Shown here: positions 27,793 to 36,661 of the stretch, piece after piece
Layout: each line of letters starts with the position of its first letter
Numbering within the stretch: position 1 is the stretch's first letter
From: SAR202 cluster bacterium
GTDB lineage: Bacteria; Chloroflexota; Dehalococcoidia; Lucifugimonadales; UBA826
Assembly (NCBI GenBank): GCA_022447825.1
Contig: JAKUTY010000009.1
Span: 1-59,274, forward strand
Direction of reading: 5' to 3'
DNA length: 59,274 bases
Program-made: the position numbers and the translations under genes
The notes under the pieces: generated by a model
Database searches by the model: none
Seen by the model: the letters and a program-made list of their open reading frames with translations, nothing else
What the model was told of the DNA's origin: nothing

Positions 27793-30137
27793 TAGTCAGT
27801 AAGTAATGATTTCCTAGATAATTTAATTTTATTATCATTAATTTCTATTACCTCAACAGTGATTTCTTCATCAAGGCTAACAACATCTTCTACATTAGCT
27901 ACCCGATAGTTTTCTAATTCACTAATGTGAACCATACCATCTGTTCCCGGAGCAATTTCTACAAAGGCTCCAAATTTAGTAATGTTAACAACTTTTCCTG
28001 TAATAATGTCTCCTACGTTCACATCTACAGGCTCAGCTTTTACAGGTTCCTTATATTCTGATGGATTTAATGCTGCTTTTCTTGATAATTTAATTTTCCC
28101 AGCATTATCAATATTGATTACTTTAACTGTAACGCTATCTCCAACATTGACTACATCTTCCACCCTTTCTACTCTACTTTCATCCAATTCACTAATGTGA
28201 ACCATACCGTCAGTACCAGGTAAAAGTGTTACAAATGCTCCAAATGAAGCAACTTTTGCAACTTTTCCAGTAAAAACTTCCCCTACTTGAATTTCTCGTG
28301 TTAGATCATTAATCATAGAAATAGCTTTGTTTGCACTTTCGGCGTCAGATGATCCAATGAGTATTGTTCCGTCGTCCTCTATATCTACTGTTGCCCCTGT
28401 TTCCTCAACAATACTTCGGATCATTTTTCCTCCAGGTCCTATTACAGTTCCTATTTTATCTACGGGAACTTGAACCTTTTGAATTCTAGGAGCATGAGGA
28501 CTTACTTCTTGACGGACTTCTGGAATTGCAGTTTCAATTACATTTAATATTTGAGATCTAGCTTCTTTTGCTTGAGCTAAGGTATCTTTGATAACAGAAA
28601 AACTGATGCTGTTAACTTTAATATCTAATTGTATGGCAGTTATACCCTTTGAAGTTCCTGCAACTTTAAAATCCATGTCTCCTACATGATCTTCTAGTCC
28701 TTGAATATCGGTGAGAGTGACGTAAGAATCATCGTCACCTGTGATCAATCCGACTGAAATTCCTGCAACAGGAGAAGATATAGGAACCCCTGCATCCATT
28801 AAAGACAATGTACCTGCGCAAACACTACCCATTGAAGTGCTTCCATTGGAACTCAAAGCTTCACAAACAATTCTTATTGTGTAGGGAAAATCTTCCTGTG
28901 AAGGTAGCACCGCACTCAAAGCTCTTTCGGCTAAAGCTCCATGTCCAATCTCTCTTCTACCAGGAGAACCAACTCTCCCAGCTTCTCCAACTGAATAAGG
29001 TGGGAAATTATAATGAAGCATAAATCTCTTAGATGTTTCGGGGCTTAGGTTATCAATTTTTTGGGCATCTCCTGATGACCCTAAAGTGGTAACTCCTAAA
29101 ATCTGTGTTTCTCCTCTATTGAATAGTCCTGTTCCATGAGCTCTAGGTAATAAAGAAACATCAGCAGACAATTCTCTGATTTCTTTTAAGCCCCTTCCGT
29201 CAGGACGAACACCGTCTTTTAGTATTCTGAGTCTAAATTGTTCATCTAGTAATTCTTCAAAAGCTCCAGAAATAACATTTGATTCGAATTCTTCCTCTAA
29301 GTCAGTTTTTAACTTTTCTTCTAAATCTTTTAATTTTGCTCTCATATCATCTTGATCTGAAGCGTCACAAAGAGATTGATAAATTTCGTCACCTAGAATA
29401 CTTCTTGATTTCTCTACTGCTTCAGGGTCGTGACCTATAGGCGTGAAATCAGATTTATCTTTGCCAGCAATTTTTACAAAATCTTCTTGTAATTGAATAA
29501 TTTCTTGATTTGTCTGATGTCCTATTTCTATAGCTTCATAAACGATATCTTCATCTATTTCAGTAGCTCCAGCTTCCATCATTGATACACCATCTTTTGT
29601 ACTAGCAACTACGATATCTAAAAGGCTTTCGTTTAGTTGTTCATAAGATGGGTTGACTATAAATTCTCCATCAATATACCCCATTCTAGTTGCGGCTAAT
29701 GGCCCATTGAATGGAATATTTGAGATTGTAAGAGCTGTAGATACACCATTTAGAGCTAGTATGTCTAATGGAGTTTCTTTATCGCTTGAAAGTGTAGTTG
29801 CAATTACTTGCACTTCATTTTTGAATCCTTTTGGGAAAAGGGGTCTGATGGGTCTATCAATTAATCTACAGGTTAATATAGCTTGTGTTGTGGGCCTTCC
29901 TTCTCTTCTGAAAAAACTACCGGGAATTTGTCCGATAGCATAATGTCTTTCTTCTAGGTCAACAGTTAGAGGAAAGAAATCGATTCCTTGTCGAGGGGTA
30001 CTCATTGTAACTGTAGCTAAAACTACGTTGTCACCTTGAGTAATTACAACTGAGCCACTAGCTTTTGGAGCTAGGACACCAGTTTCAAATTTTAATTCTA
30101 TATCGCCAATTTGGCGGGTAACATTTAATGCTGAAAT
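27792..30137 (-). CDS. pnp: Polynucleotide phosphorylase with two S1 domains, apparent ATT start
   Basis: 3'-to-5' phosphorolytic exoribonuclease of the degradosome. Homology to the PNPase N-terminus (IGDIELKFETGVLAPKASGS and on) extends 44 codons upstream of the first ATG at 30005. That stretch holds no ATG, GTG or TTG and is bounded by an in-frame TAA. The only well-placed start is ATT at 30135-30137, seven bases after AGGAG (30145-30149), giving 781 residues. Domains are two RNase PH cores, a KH domain (about 558-616, GPGGKMIRSI) and two tandem S1 domains (about 618-689 and 708-776). Most PNPases have one S1. An ATG-to-ATT sequencing error is possible. Confidence 0.93.
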   Translation of the reverse strand: MSALNVTRQIGDIELKFETGVLAPKASGSVVITQGDNVVLATVTMSTPRQGIDFFPLTVDLEERHYAIGQIPGSFFRREGRPTTQAILTCRLIDRPIRPLFPKGFKNEVQVIATTLSSDKETPLDILALNGVSTALTISNIPFNGPLAATRMGYIDGEFIVNPSYEQLNESLLDIVVASTKDGVSMMEAGATEIDEDIVYEAIEIGHQTNQEIIQLQEDFVKIAGKDKSDFTPIGHDPEAVEKSRSILGDEIYQSLCDASDQDDMRAKLKDLEEKLKTDLEEEFESNVISGAFEELLDEQFRLRILKDGVRPDGRGLKEIRELSADVSLLPRAHGTGLFNRGETQILGVTTLGSSGDAQKIDNLSPETSKRFMLHYNFPPYSVGEAGRVGSPGRREIGHGALAERALSAVLPSQEDFPYTIRIVCEALSSNGSTSMGSVCAGTLSLMDAGVPISSPVAGISVGLITGDDDSYVTLTDIQGLEDHVGDMDFKVAGTSKGITAIQLDIKVNSISFSVIKDTLAQAKEARSQILNVIETAIPEVRQEVSPHAPRIQKVQVPVDKIGTVIGPGGKMIRSIVEETGATVDIEDDGTILIGSSDAESANKAISMINDLTREIQVGEVFTGKVAKVASFGAFVTLLPGTDGMVHISELDESRVERVEDVVNVGDSVTVKVINIDNAGKIKLSRKAALNPSEYKEPVKAEPVDVNVGDIITGKVVNITKFGAFVEIAPGTDGMVHISELENYRVANVEDVVSLDEEITVEVIEINDNKIKLSRKSLLTD

Positions 30138-30197
30138 GGTATATCTCCTAATTAGAGGGGAACATAAGGGGCGAGTACTATAAAATTAAAAAGGAAA

Positions 30198-30461
30198 TTA
30201 CCTTCTTAATCCTAGCCTTGAAATTAATGAGCGATACTTGTTCACGTCTTTATTGTTTAAGTACTTTAACAACTTTTTTCTCTTACCTACCATTTTGAGC
30301 AAACCTCTTCGGGTAGATTCATCGTGATTATGCTCTCTCAAATGCTGCGTAAGTTCTGTGATTCTTGTGCTCAGGACAGCGACTTGCGATTCAACAGAAC
30401 CAGTGTCCTTGTCGTGTAGTCTATATTCTTCAATTACAGTTTGCTTCTCAGCCTTATCCAA
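30198..30461 (-). CDS. rpsO: Ribosomal protein S15
   Basis: Small-subunit protein binding the central domain of 16S rRNA. 87 residues. The family blocks [41 protein letters not shown] and [12 protein letters not shown] are complete. The start is TTG, seven bases after AGGAG. rpsO-pnp order is widely conserved in bacteria. The leader to pnp is 60 bases without an obvious terminator. Confidence 0.98.
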   Translation of the reverse strand: MDKAEKQTVIEEYRLHDKDTGSVESQVAVLSTRITELTQHLREHNHDESTRRGLLKMVGKRKKLLKYLNNKDVNKYRSLISRLGLRR

Positions 30462-30514
30462 ATCCTAACTCCTGGATTCCTCTCACTTTTTATTATCTTT
30501 TCTTTAGACATAAA

Positions 30515-30543
30515 ATTGTATCATTCAGTTGCATTAGTAGCAA
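30515..30543 (-). promoter_or_regulatory. Putative rpsO-pnp-dap operon promoter
   Basis: On the minus strand TTGCTA (30538-30543, 4/6) and TACAAT (30515-30520, 5/6) with an optimal 17-base spacer, about 54 bases before the rpsO start. Confidence 0.5.
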
Positions 30544-30550
30544 TTCAAAG

Positions 30551-31459
30551 CTAAAGAGCATTGATAAATTGACTGACTGCTTTTTCAAAGCCCGAAGGAT
30601 TATCTCCCATGACAAGGTGCCCTGCCTTTTCTACAATAGCTAAATGTCCGTTTGGAATCCTGTCTACCATATCATCAGCAGTTCCTGTAGCGATAATGTC
30701 ACTAGAGTCTCCTCTGACCACTAGCGTTGGGCATTGAAGTGATTCAATGTATCCCCAAAGTTTTTTGGTTACTTCAGGATCTTGAGGTTTTCCCATTCTG
30801 CCTGCAGACCGAAGGATTTTGTCGTATTTCCATGTCCATTTACCATTAGGTAGTTCTTTTAGGTTATTTAAGATGCTGCCTCTAATTTGAGTTCTATCTC
30901 TTCTCGGGTTATAGGCTAAAACTCTGTCGACAAACGCATCTATAGAATCTAACTCATCTTCTTGCTCAACGAAATTTCTAATATTTTGAGTTCCTACTCG
31001 GACGTTTTCAGGCCCAGCATCTACTATTACTAGAGCTTTTACTTTTTCGGGGTGGTTAGAAGCATATGTAAAGGAATTTCTTCCACCCATTGATAATCCC
31101 ATTAATACAAAATCGTTGAGTTCTAATTGATCTACGATAGCAGCTATATCTTTTTGTTGAGCTTCAGGAGTGTAATCTTTTTGTGGGTCCCAATCACTGT
31201 CACCATGACCTCTTTGGTCAATAGCTAAGATGTTGTATTTGTCTGCAAAAGAAAGTGCAACAAAATCCCATGAATGGCACTGTTGAGCAAAACCATGCAA
31301 CATAATCATAGTTGGGTTAGATTTGTTTCCCCATTCTAAATAATGGAAATTTAGGCCATTTGCCTTAATATAATTACTGGAAGGTACCCATTCTTTAGAA
31401 AAATTAACGCCAGACGCTTTGGCAGCTTCGTATAGTGATAAGCCTTTTTGATTTGACAT
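30551..31459 (-). CDS. Alpha/beta hydrolase
   Basis: 302 residues. The oxyanion LHGFAQQ (54-60), DQRGHGDSDW (81-90), nucleophile Ser123 in GLSMGG and late His in EKAGHLVMGDNP are visible. An N-terminal extension of about 30 residues precedes the core. Related to esterases, C-C hydrolases and haloperoxidase-like enzymes; the substrate is unknown. It is encoded four bases after a 73-residue unknown protein, which suggests the two act together. Confidence 0.9.
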   Translation of the reverse strand: MSNQKGLSLYEAAKASGVNFSKEWVPSSNYIKANGLNFHYLEWGNKSNPTMIMLHGFAQQCHSWDFVALSFADKYNILAIDQRGHGDSDWDPQKDYTPEAQQKDIAAIVDQLELNDFVLMGLSMGGRNSFTYASNHPEKVKALVIVDAGPENVRVGTQNIRNFVEQEDELDSIDAFVDRVLAYNPRRDRTQIRGSILNNLKELPNGKWTWKYDKILRSAGRMGKPQDPEVTKKLWGYIESLQCPTLVVRGDSSDIIATGTADDMVDRIPNGHLAIVEKAGHLVMGDNPSGFEKAVSQFINAL

Positions 31460-31463
31460 ATGT

Positions 31464-31685
31464 TTAATCCAATAAAGGGATACGGCCCCATTTTACATTT
31501 TCAGTATTTGTAGAGAGACCTTCCGATTTAATTGTGTCTCTAATACTTGTTAATGTGGCATTAACTTCATTTGTTACAAAGGTCCATTCGGGTTCGGGTG
31601 GAAACCAATACGGAGAAGTGATTCTAACCACTGACTCTTCTTTGGCGTTGAAATATATCCCAAATTTTTCTACGTGTGGCAACAT
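31464..31685 (-). CDS. Small uncharacterised protein upstream of the hydrolase
   Basis: 73 residues, not recognised. A strong Shine-Dalgarno (AGGAG, eight-base spacing) supports the start. The sequence is rich in aromatic residues and Pro (ITSPYWFPPEPEW), without membrane segments. Its stop lies four bases from the hydrolase start, so translation is coupled and it may be an accessory protein of that enzyme. Confidence 0.7.
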   Translation of the reverse strand: MLPHVEKFGIYFNAKEESVVRITSPYWFPPEPEWTFVTNEVNATLTSIRDTIKSEGLSTNTENVKWGRIPLLD

Positions 31686-31747
31686 GTTTGGGTCTCCTAA
31701 CTAAGTTGGGAGAAACTTAGCATATCAATCTATTCCTATCAAGTAGA

Positions 31748-32440
31748 TTAATCCATGACAATTAAAAATTGATTGTACATTTCTTTGATTTTATCTTTGT
31801 TTAAAGTCTTCGGCACTACAAAACAGGCTTGTCGCCCACAACTCTGAGTTGGTTTTAAGAATTCTTCAACAATATGATAATGTGGCCTGTTTATGTAATC
31901 ATCAAACAGAATAATAGTATTTGGATCAGCATTTAATAAGCTGTTTAAAAAACATGCTACCCGGAATCGACCATCTATCAAAACTACATCAGGCTTTTCT
32001 TGACGATTCCATATGGACGAAGTGTATTGATCAAAATTGTCTCTGTAGTCGTAATTTTTAGGTCTTCCTAGTCCTCTGACTGGGCCAACATCAGCCCAGT
32101 TTATGTGGACTCTTTTATCGAAATTTAATTCTTTTTCTGTTCTTTTAGCCCAATTGTATGAAGTGTCTACAGCTAGTATTTTTGCATAAGTATTTTTGTA
32201 TACCCATTTTGTGGAATGGCCTACTCCGTACTCGCCATAACACTTGGAGTCAACCAAAATTTGTTTAAACAGTCTATCGTCACCAGCAAACAGAATACTA
32301 GATTCTATTTGGGGTATAAATCTACTCAGAAACCAAATGACATTGTTTTTAGTAATGCCAATGATCCTAATTATTTTTCTAATAGAAATTAGAGTTTCTA
32401 TTCTTTGATAAGAATCTGTGGTTATGTTTAATTTAGTCAT
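31748..32440 (-). CDS. Putative SAM-dependent methyltransferase-fold protein
   Basis: 230 residues starting at 32440, with AGGA five bases upstream; an in-frame ATG lies two codons earlier. A Rossmann-like loop GEYGVGHSTKW, an acidic strand end ILAVDTS and the segment KPDVVLIDGRFRVACF resemble class I methyltransferase-like proteins found in surface-polysaccharide or mobile contexts. A second acidic strand IILFDDY follows. It has an N-terminal basic region without a clear signal. The neighbours give no functional hint. The substrate and even the activity are uncertain. Confidence 0.6.
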   Translation of the reverse strand: MTKLNITTDSYQRIETLISIRKIIRIIGITKNNVIWFLSRFIPQIESSILFAGDDRLFKQILVDSKCYGEYGVGHSTKWVYKNTYAKILAVDTSYNWAKRTEKELNFDKRVHINWADVGPVRGLGRPKNYDYRDNFDQYTSSIWNRQEKPDVVLIDGRFRVACFLNSLLNADPNTIILFDDYINRPHYHIVEEFLKPTQSCGRQACFVVPKTLNKDKIKEMYNQFLIVMD

Positions 32441-32500
32441 CTTCATCCTGCAGATTTAAACAGAGATTATACAAGAGAAAAATAATTTAAAAACAAAAAA

Positions 32501-33391
32501 TCAGACTATTTTTTTGTGTTTTTTGATTTCATGCCAAGCAATTAATCCAACTCCACTAAGAATAACCGTAGCACCTATTATGCTGATGTAATCTGGATAA
32601 GATGAAAAAACTAAATAATCATAGATAGAAACAAAAATTAAATTACTGAAAGTAAATGGGACTATAAAACTTGCATCAGCATTTCTGAGTGCATAAATAT
32701 TGCAAGTTTGAGTTGTAATCATAAATATGCCAATTCCAGCAAGTATTACCCATTGCATCATTGTAGGCGGAGCCCAAAAATTTAGCATTACTACAGTAGA
32801 TATTGTTAGTCCGATAGCATTATTGATTAGTAATATTTGAACAGGTTTTTCTTTTTTGGTGAGAAATTTGATTAAAACTAGTTCTAATCCAATTGATAAA
32901 GCCGCTATCAATGCGAAAATTGCCCCTGGTTCAAATGTTGAATTAGAGGGTCGAATAAGAATCATTGCGCCAATAAAACCAATTACTGTAGCTAACCATC
33001 GTAGTTTCCCTATTTTTTCTTTTAAAATAGGAATAGCAAAAAATAATCCGAAAATAGGATTCAAGAATCCCAGTGCTGTAGCATCAGAAATTGGTATTAA
33101 TGCAGTTGCTGCAAACATCAGACTGATTCCACTATATCCACAAAAAGTTCTGAATGCGTGAAGAGGTAGATTGGGTTTTGTAAATTTTTGTCTTTTAACT
33201 ATTGCAAAGCTTGAAATAGTTAAAAACGCAAATAAAAACCTTCCGTGACTTACTTGTAATGGATGAAGAGGCTCTCCGAATAAATCAGATTGAGCTATTT
33301 TTGCGAGTATATTACATGCTGCGCCAAATGCAGACCCTGTAACTATAAAAATGATAGCTGTTTGTAAATTTTGGTTTTGTTCAGAGGACAT
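32501..33391 (-). CDS. EamA/DMT-family permease
   Basis: 296 residues with about ten hydrophobic segments in two repeated halves, the EamA pattern of drug/metabolite exporters. Motifs such as LGFLNPIFGLFFAIPILKEK in the first half and PFTFSNLIFVSIYDYLVF in the second fit. It is probably an inner-membrane exporter of an amino acid or other small metabolite. Last gene of the cmk-plsC-glmS cluster, 28 bases after glmS. Confidence 0.88.
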   Translation of the reverse strand: MSSEQNQNLQTAIIFIVTGSAFGAACNILAKIAQSDLFGEPLHPLQVSHGRFLFAFLTISSFAIVKRQKFTKPNLPLHAFRTFCGYSGISLMFAATALIPISDATALGFLNPIFGLFFAIPILKEKIGKLRWLATVIGFIGAMILIRPSNSTFEPGAIFALIAALSIGLELVLIKFLTKKEKPVQILLINNAIGLTISTVVMLNFWAPPTMMQWVILAGIGIFMITTQTCNIYALRNADASFIVPFTFSNLIFVSIYDYLVFSSYPDYISIIGATVILSGVGLIAWHEIKKHKKIV

Positions 33392-33419
33392 TAATAGTGA
33401 GATGACTTTTTAAAATGAT

Positions 33420-35261
33420 TTATTCTACAGTGACTGATTTAGCTAAATTTCTAGGTTGATCAACATCACAACCTCTTCTGACAGCTATGTAATAAGAAAG
33501 AAGTTGTAATGGAATTATAGTTAATAAAGGTGACAAAAGTTCCGAACAGTCTGGAATTTTAATTACATGATCAGCTGTGTTTTTAATTGAGATATCACTT
33601 TCTGAAGCTATCGCAATAATGACTCCACCTCTAGCTTGTGCCTCACTTAAATTATTTAACATTTTTTGATATGTACTATCTTGAGGGATTATCGTGACAA
33701 TAGGCATTTGATTATCAATGAGTGAAATTGGTCCGTGTTTCATTTCTCCCGCTGGATATCCTTCAGCATGTAGATAACTAATTTCTTTAAGCTTGAGCGC
33801 CCCCTCTAAAGCTACAGGGAAATTTAATCCTCGACCAAGAAATAAAAAGTCAGGATGATTGTGATATTTTTCAGCTAATTCTTCATATATTGTCTTACTT
33901 TTTAATAGTGATCCCATTAATTCAGGTAGTTTAGCTAGTTCATTAATTAGATCGGGTATTATTTTTTGATCAATATGTCCTCTAACAATTCCGATATGAA
34001 TTGCTAGTAAATACAAGGTAACGAGAGAACATGTAAATGTTTTACTTGCCGCTACACCTATTTCTAAACCAGCGCGAATTTGTAATGTGTCGTTGGCAAG
34101 TCTACTTGATTGGGCATTGGGGTGATTACAAAGAGTAATTTGATCTATTCCAGACTCATTCATTAGTTGCATAGCAGCTAGGGTGTCAGCTGTTTCTCCA
34201 GATTGAGAAATTGAAATGAATAATGTGTTTTCTGAAATTAAGGGATCGCGATACCTGAACTCTGATGAATTGTCCCATTCAGCAGGGATTCCTGATAACT
34301 TTTCAAACCATAATCTTCCTAACATTGCAGCATGCATACTCGTACCCATGCCTGTAAGGAAAATCTTTTCAATTTCCCCAATTTTTTCGTCGGATAGAGT
34401 TAAGTCTTTTAATCTGATCGAAAGGTCTTCAAAGGAGATTCTACCTCTTAGAGAGCTAATAATTGATTCTGGTTGCTCGTGTATCTCTTTTAACATGAAA
34501 TGGCGATATTTACCTTTAGCTGATGCAAAAGGATTATTTGAAACAGAATTAATCTTTTTTTTAATTACTACGTTTTCAAGGTTTTTGAAAATCACATGGT
34601 CAGGTTGAATAATTGCTATCTCAGAGTCGTCTAGATGAACTACTTTGCTACAATGAGGAGTAATAGCAGTTAAATCACTAGCTATAAAAACTTCTTTAAT
34701 TCCTATACCAACAATTAATCCCCCCGCGTAGCCTTTTTTAAATGCCATGATAGTGTCAGGATGGTCGTTATTCATTAATACTACTGAATTTGCTCCCTTG
34801 ATCATTGAGGCAGCCTTAACAACAGCATCTTCAAAAGAATCACCATTGTTAATTAAATCTTCAATTAAATGAGGAATGGTTTCTGTGTCAGTATTGGAAG
34901 TGAATTTATGGCCTTTACTAATTAATTCTTCTCTTAAATCTAGATGATTTTCTACTATGCCGTTATGGACTACCGATAAACTCCCTACCTCATCAGAATG
35001 AGGATGCGCGTTTTCTATTGAAGGGTCTCCATGAGTGGCCCATCTGGTGTGCGCAATTCCTGAGTGCCCATTTAAGTGGCCATTTAAAGTTGATTTTAAG
35101 GTCTCTACTTTCCCTGCAGTTCTATAGGTTTGATGTGTATTGTCATCTTGGAATACAGAAATTCCGGCACTGTCATATCCTCTGTATTCAAGATCGCTTA
35201 GAGCATCTACAAGAATTGGGGATGCTTGACGATGACCTGTGTATCCTATAATTCCGCACAT
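33420..35261 (-). CDS. glmS: Glutamine--fructose-6-phosphate aminotransferase (isomerizing)
   Basis: Makes glucosamine-6-phosphate for cell-wall and glycan synthesis. 613 residues. The Ntn glutaminase begins at Met-Cys2 (CGIIGYTGHRQ) with HTRWATHG and HNGIVEN. Two SIS domains follow, with SGETADT and the GRGLNFPVALEGALKLKEISY block. The C-terminus PRNLAKSVTVE is the conserved family ending. GGTGA precedes ATG, 12 bases after plsC. No glmS ribozyme-sized leader exists here. Confidence 0.98.
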   Translation of the reverse strand: MCGIIGYTGHRQASPILVDALSDLEYRGYDSAGISVFQDDNTHQTYRTAGKVETLKSTLNGHLNGHSGIAHTRWATHGDPSIENAHPHSDEVGSLSVVHNGIVENHLDLREELISKGHKFTSNTDTETIPHLIEDLINNGDSFEDAVVKAASMIKGANSVVLMNNDHPDTIMAFKKGYAGGLIVGIGIKEVFIASDLTAITPHCSKVVHLDDSEIAIIQPDHVIFKNLENVVIKKKINSVSNNPFASAKGKYRHFMLKEIHEQPESIISSLRGRISFEDLSIRLKDLTLSDEKIGEIEKIFLTGMGTSMHAAMLGRLWFEKLSGIPAEWDNSSEFRYRDPLISENTLFISISQSGETADTLAAMQLMNESGIDQITLCNHPNAQSSRLANDTLQIRAGLEIGVAASKTFTCSLVTLYLLAIHIGIVRGHIDQKIIPDLINELAKLPELMGSLLKSKTIYEELAEKYHNHPDFLFLGRGLNFPVALEGALKLKEISYLHAEGYPAGEMKHGPISLIDNQMPIVTIIPQDSTYQKMLNNLSEAQARGGVIIAIASESDISIKNTADHVIKIPDCSELLSPLLTIIPLQLLSYYIAVRRGCDVDQPRNLAKSVTVE

Positions 35262-35273
35262 TTTTTCACCAAA

Positions 35274-35918
35274 TTATTTTTCACTGATGTTGTATACACC
35301 CCTATATTTTTCAGGGAGTAAATTAGCAATTCTTTCCATGATTATTTGATTTAAAGAATCCATGACTTCAGGAGTAATTTTACCCTCTATTTTAGGTAGT
35401 GAAAAAGGAGAGCCTATTGTACATGTGATTTTGCCTGTAGGATTTAATATTCTCATTACATTGTGCTCAAATTTTTCTGTGCCTGTAATTGCAACCGGAA
35501 GGATTGTAGCGTCAGTCATTTGGATGATTCTTACCACCCCTTGTTTAGCTTTTATCATTTGACCGTAATTAATGTGCCCTTCTGGAAATAAAACTAATAC
35601 CTCATTATTTTTTAATTTTTTAACTCCCCATTTTAATGCTGCAAAATCAGCCTTTTCTCTATTTATAGGAAAAGCTCCATAAGCGTACAGGAATCTTCTT
35701 TTTGCAAATGTCCTAAAAGCCTCATGTTTACATAAAAACCACAATCTGCGTTTTATGGTTACAGCTAGAATTGATGGGTCAATGTCGCTCATGTGATTTG
35801 AAACTACTATTAAGGGCCCAAAAGGTGGGATGTTTTCCATTCCCGATTGTTCAAAATCCCCAAACCACTTCAAAGTTCTTCTTTGAAGGAAATTACACAA
35901 GTGAAAAAAGAAGTCCAT
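35274..35918 (-). CDS. plsC: 1-acyl-sn-glycerol-3-phosphate acyltransferase
   Basis: Second acylation step of phospholipid synthesis, at the membrane. 214 residues. The catalytic HX4D motif is SNHMSDID, and the substrate motif is LFPEGHINYG. The start overlaps the cmk stop by one base. The cmk-plsC pair is common in bacteria. Confidence 0.93.
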   Translation of the reverse strand: MDFFFHLCNFLQRRTLKWFGDFEQSGMENIPPFGPLIVVSNHMSDIDPSILAVTIKRRLWFLCKHEAFRTFAKRRFLYAYGAFPINREKADFAALKWGVKKLKNNEVLVLFPEGHINYGQMIKAKQGVVRIIQMTDATILPVAITGTEKFEHNVMRILNPTGKITCTIGSPFSLPKIEGKITPEVMDSLNQIIMERIANLLPEKYRGVYNISEK

Positions 35919-36583
35919 TAATTTTTTAACTCCTTAAGAATTGATTCAATTACCTCGCTTATATTTAAATCAGAGGTGTCTATTACTATCGATCCCTTAG
36001 GAATCATGAGCGGTGAATGCTCTCTAGTTGAATCGGTTTTGTCTCTTTGTATTAAATCATGCTTGATTATATCAAAGTCATTTGGGGAAAAATTTTGTTT
36101 CTTGTCATTTAATCTTCTTTTGGCTCTGACTTCTACAGATGCATCTAAATAGATTTTTAAATTGGCGTTAGGCAGAACTATACTACCAATATCGCGACCC
36201 ACCATGACTATATTAACGTTTGATGCGATTGTACGTTGATGAGAAACAAGAATATTTCTAACTTCAGGTATTTTAGAAATTGTGGATACATTGCGGTCTA
36301 TTTGAATAGTTTTAAGAGAATCAGTAAGGTCTTTAGAGTTAACCAATAATCTTGGGTGACCGGAATGATCAACTAGTTCGAAAGTGGACTCTTTGATTAG
36401 AAGTTTAATGTTTTCCAGATCGTCTAAAAGTAAATTGTGGTCACTAATGATTTTTGTAGCTGCTCTGTACATTAGTCCGGTGTCTAAAAACAAATAGTCT
36501 AATTTTTTACTTAACAGGTGTCCTACCACAGATTTACCTGAAGCCGCAGGACCGTCTATTGCTATTTGAATTTTTGTAAACAT
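35918..36583 (-). CDS. cmk: Cytidylate kinase
   Basis: Phosphorylates CMP and dCMP for nucleic-acid and CDP-diacylglycerol synthesis. 221 residues. The P-loop GPAASGKSVVG is near 12-22. The FLDTGLMYRAAT, MVGRDIGSIVLPNA, KRRLNDK and RDKTDSTREHSPL blocks are complete. The start has no clear Shine-Dalgarno. It is divergent from the 2-hydroxyacid dehydrogenase. Confidence 0.96.
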   Translation of the reverse strand: MFTKIQIAIDGPAASGKSVVGHLLSKKLDYLFLDTGLMYRAATKIISDHNLLLDDLENIKLLIKESTFELVDHSGHPRLLVNSKDLTDSLKTIQIDRNVSTISKIPEVRNILVSHQRTIASNVNIVMVGRDIGSIVLPNANLKIYLDASVEVRAKRRLNDKKQNFSPNDFDIIKHDLIQRDKTDSTREHSPLMIPKGSIVIDTSDLNISEVIESILKELKN

Positions 36584-36661
36584 AAGATTATTTTATTTTA
36601 CCCGAGCAATTTCCTGAATAATCTCATATAATCCACTTCATATGAAAATAGGAGATGAGTT

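Noticed and set aside
33420-35273. glmS ribozyme or riboswitch
   Set aside because: Only 12 bases separate plsC and glmS; there is no leader to hold one.
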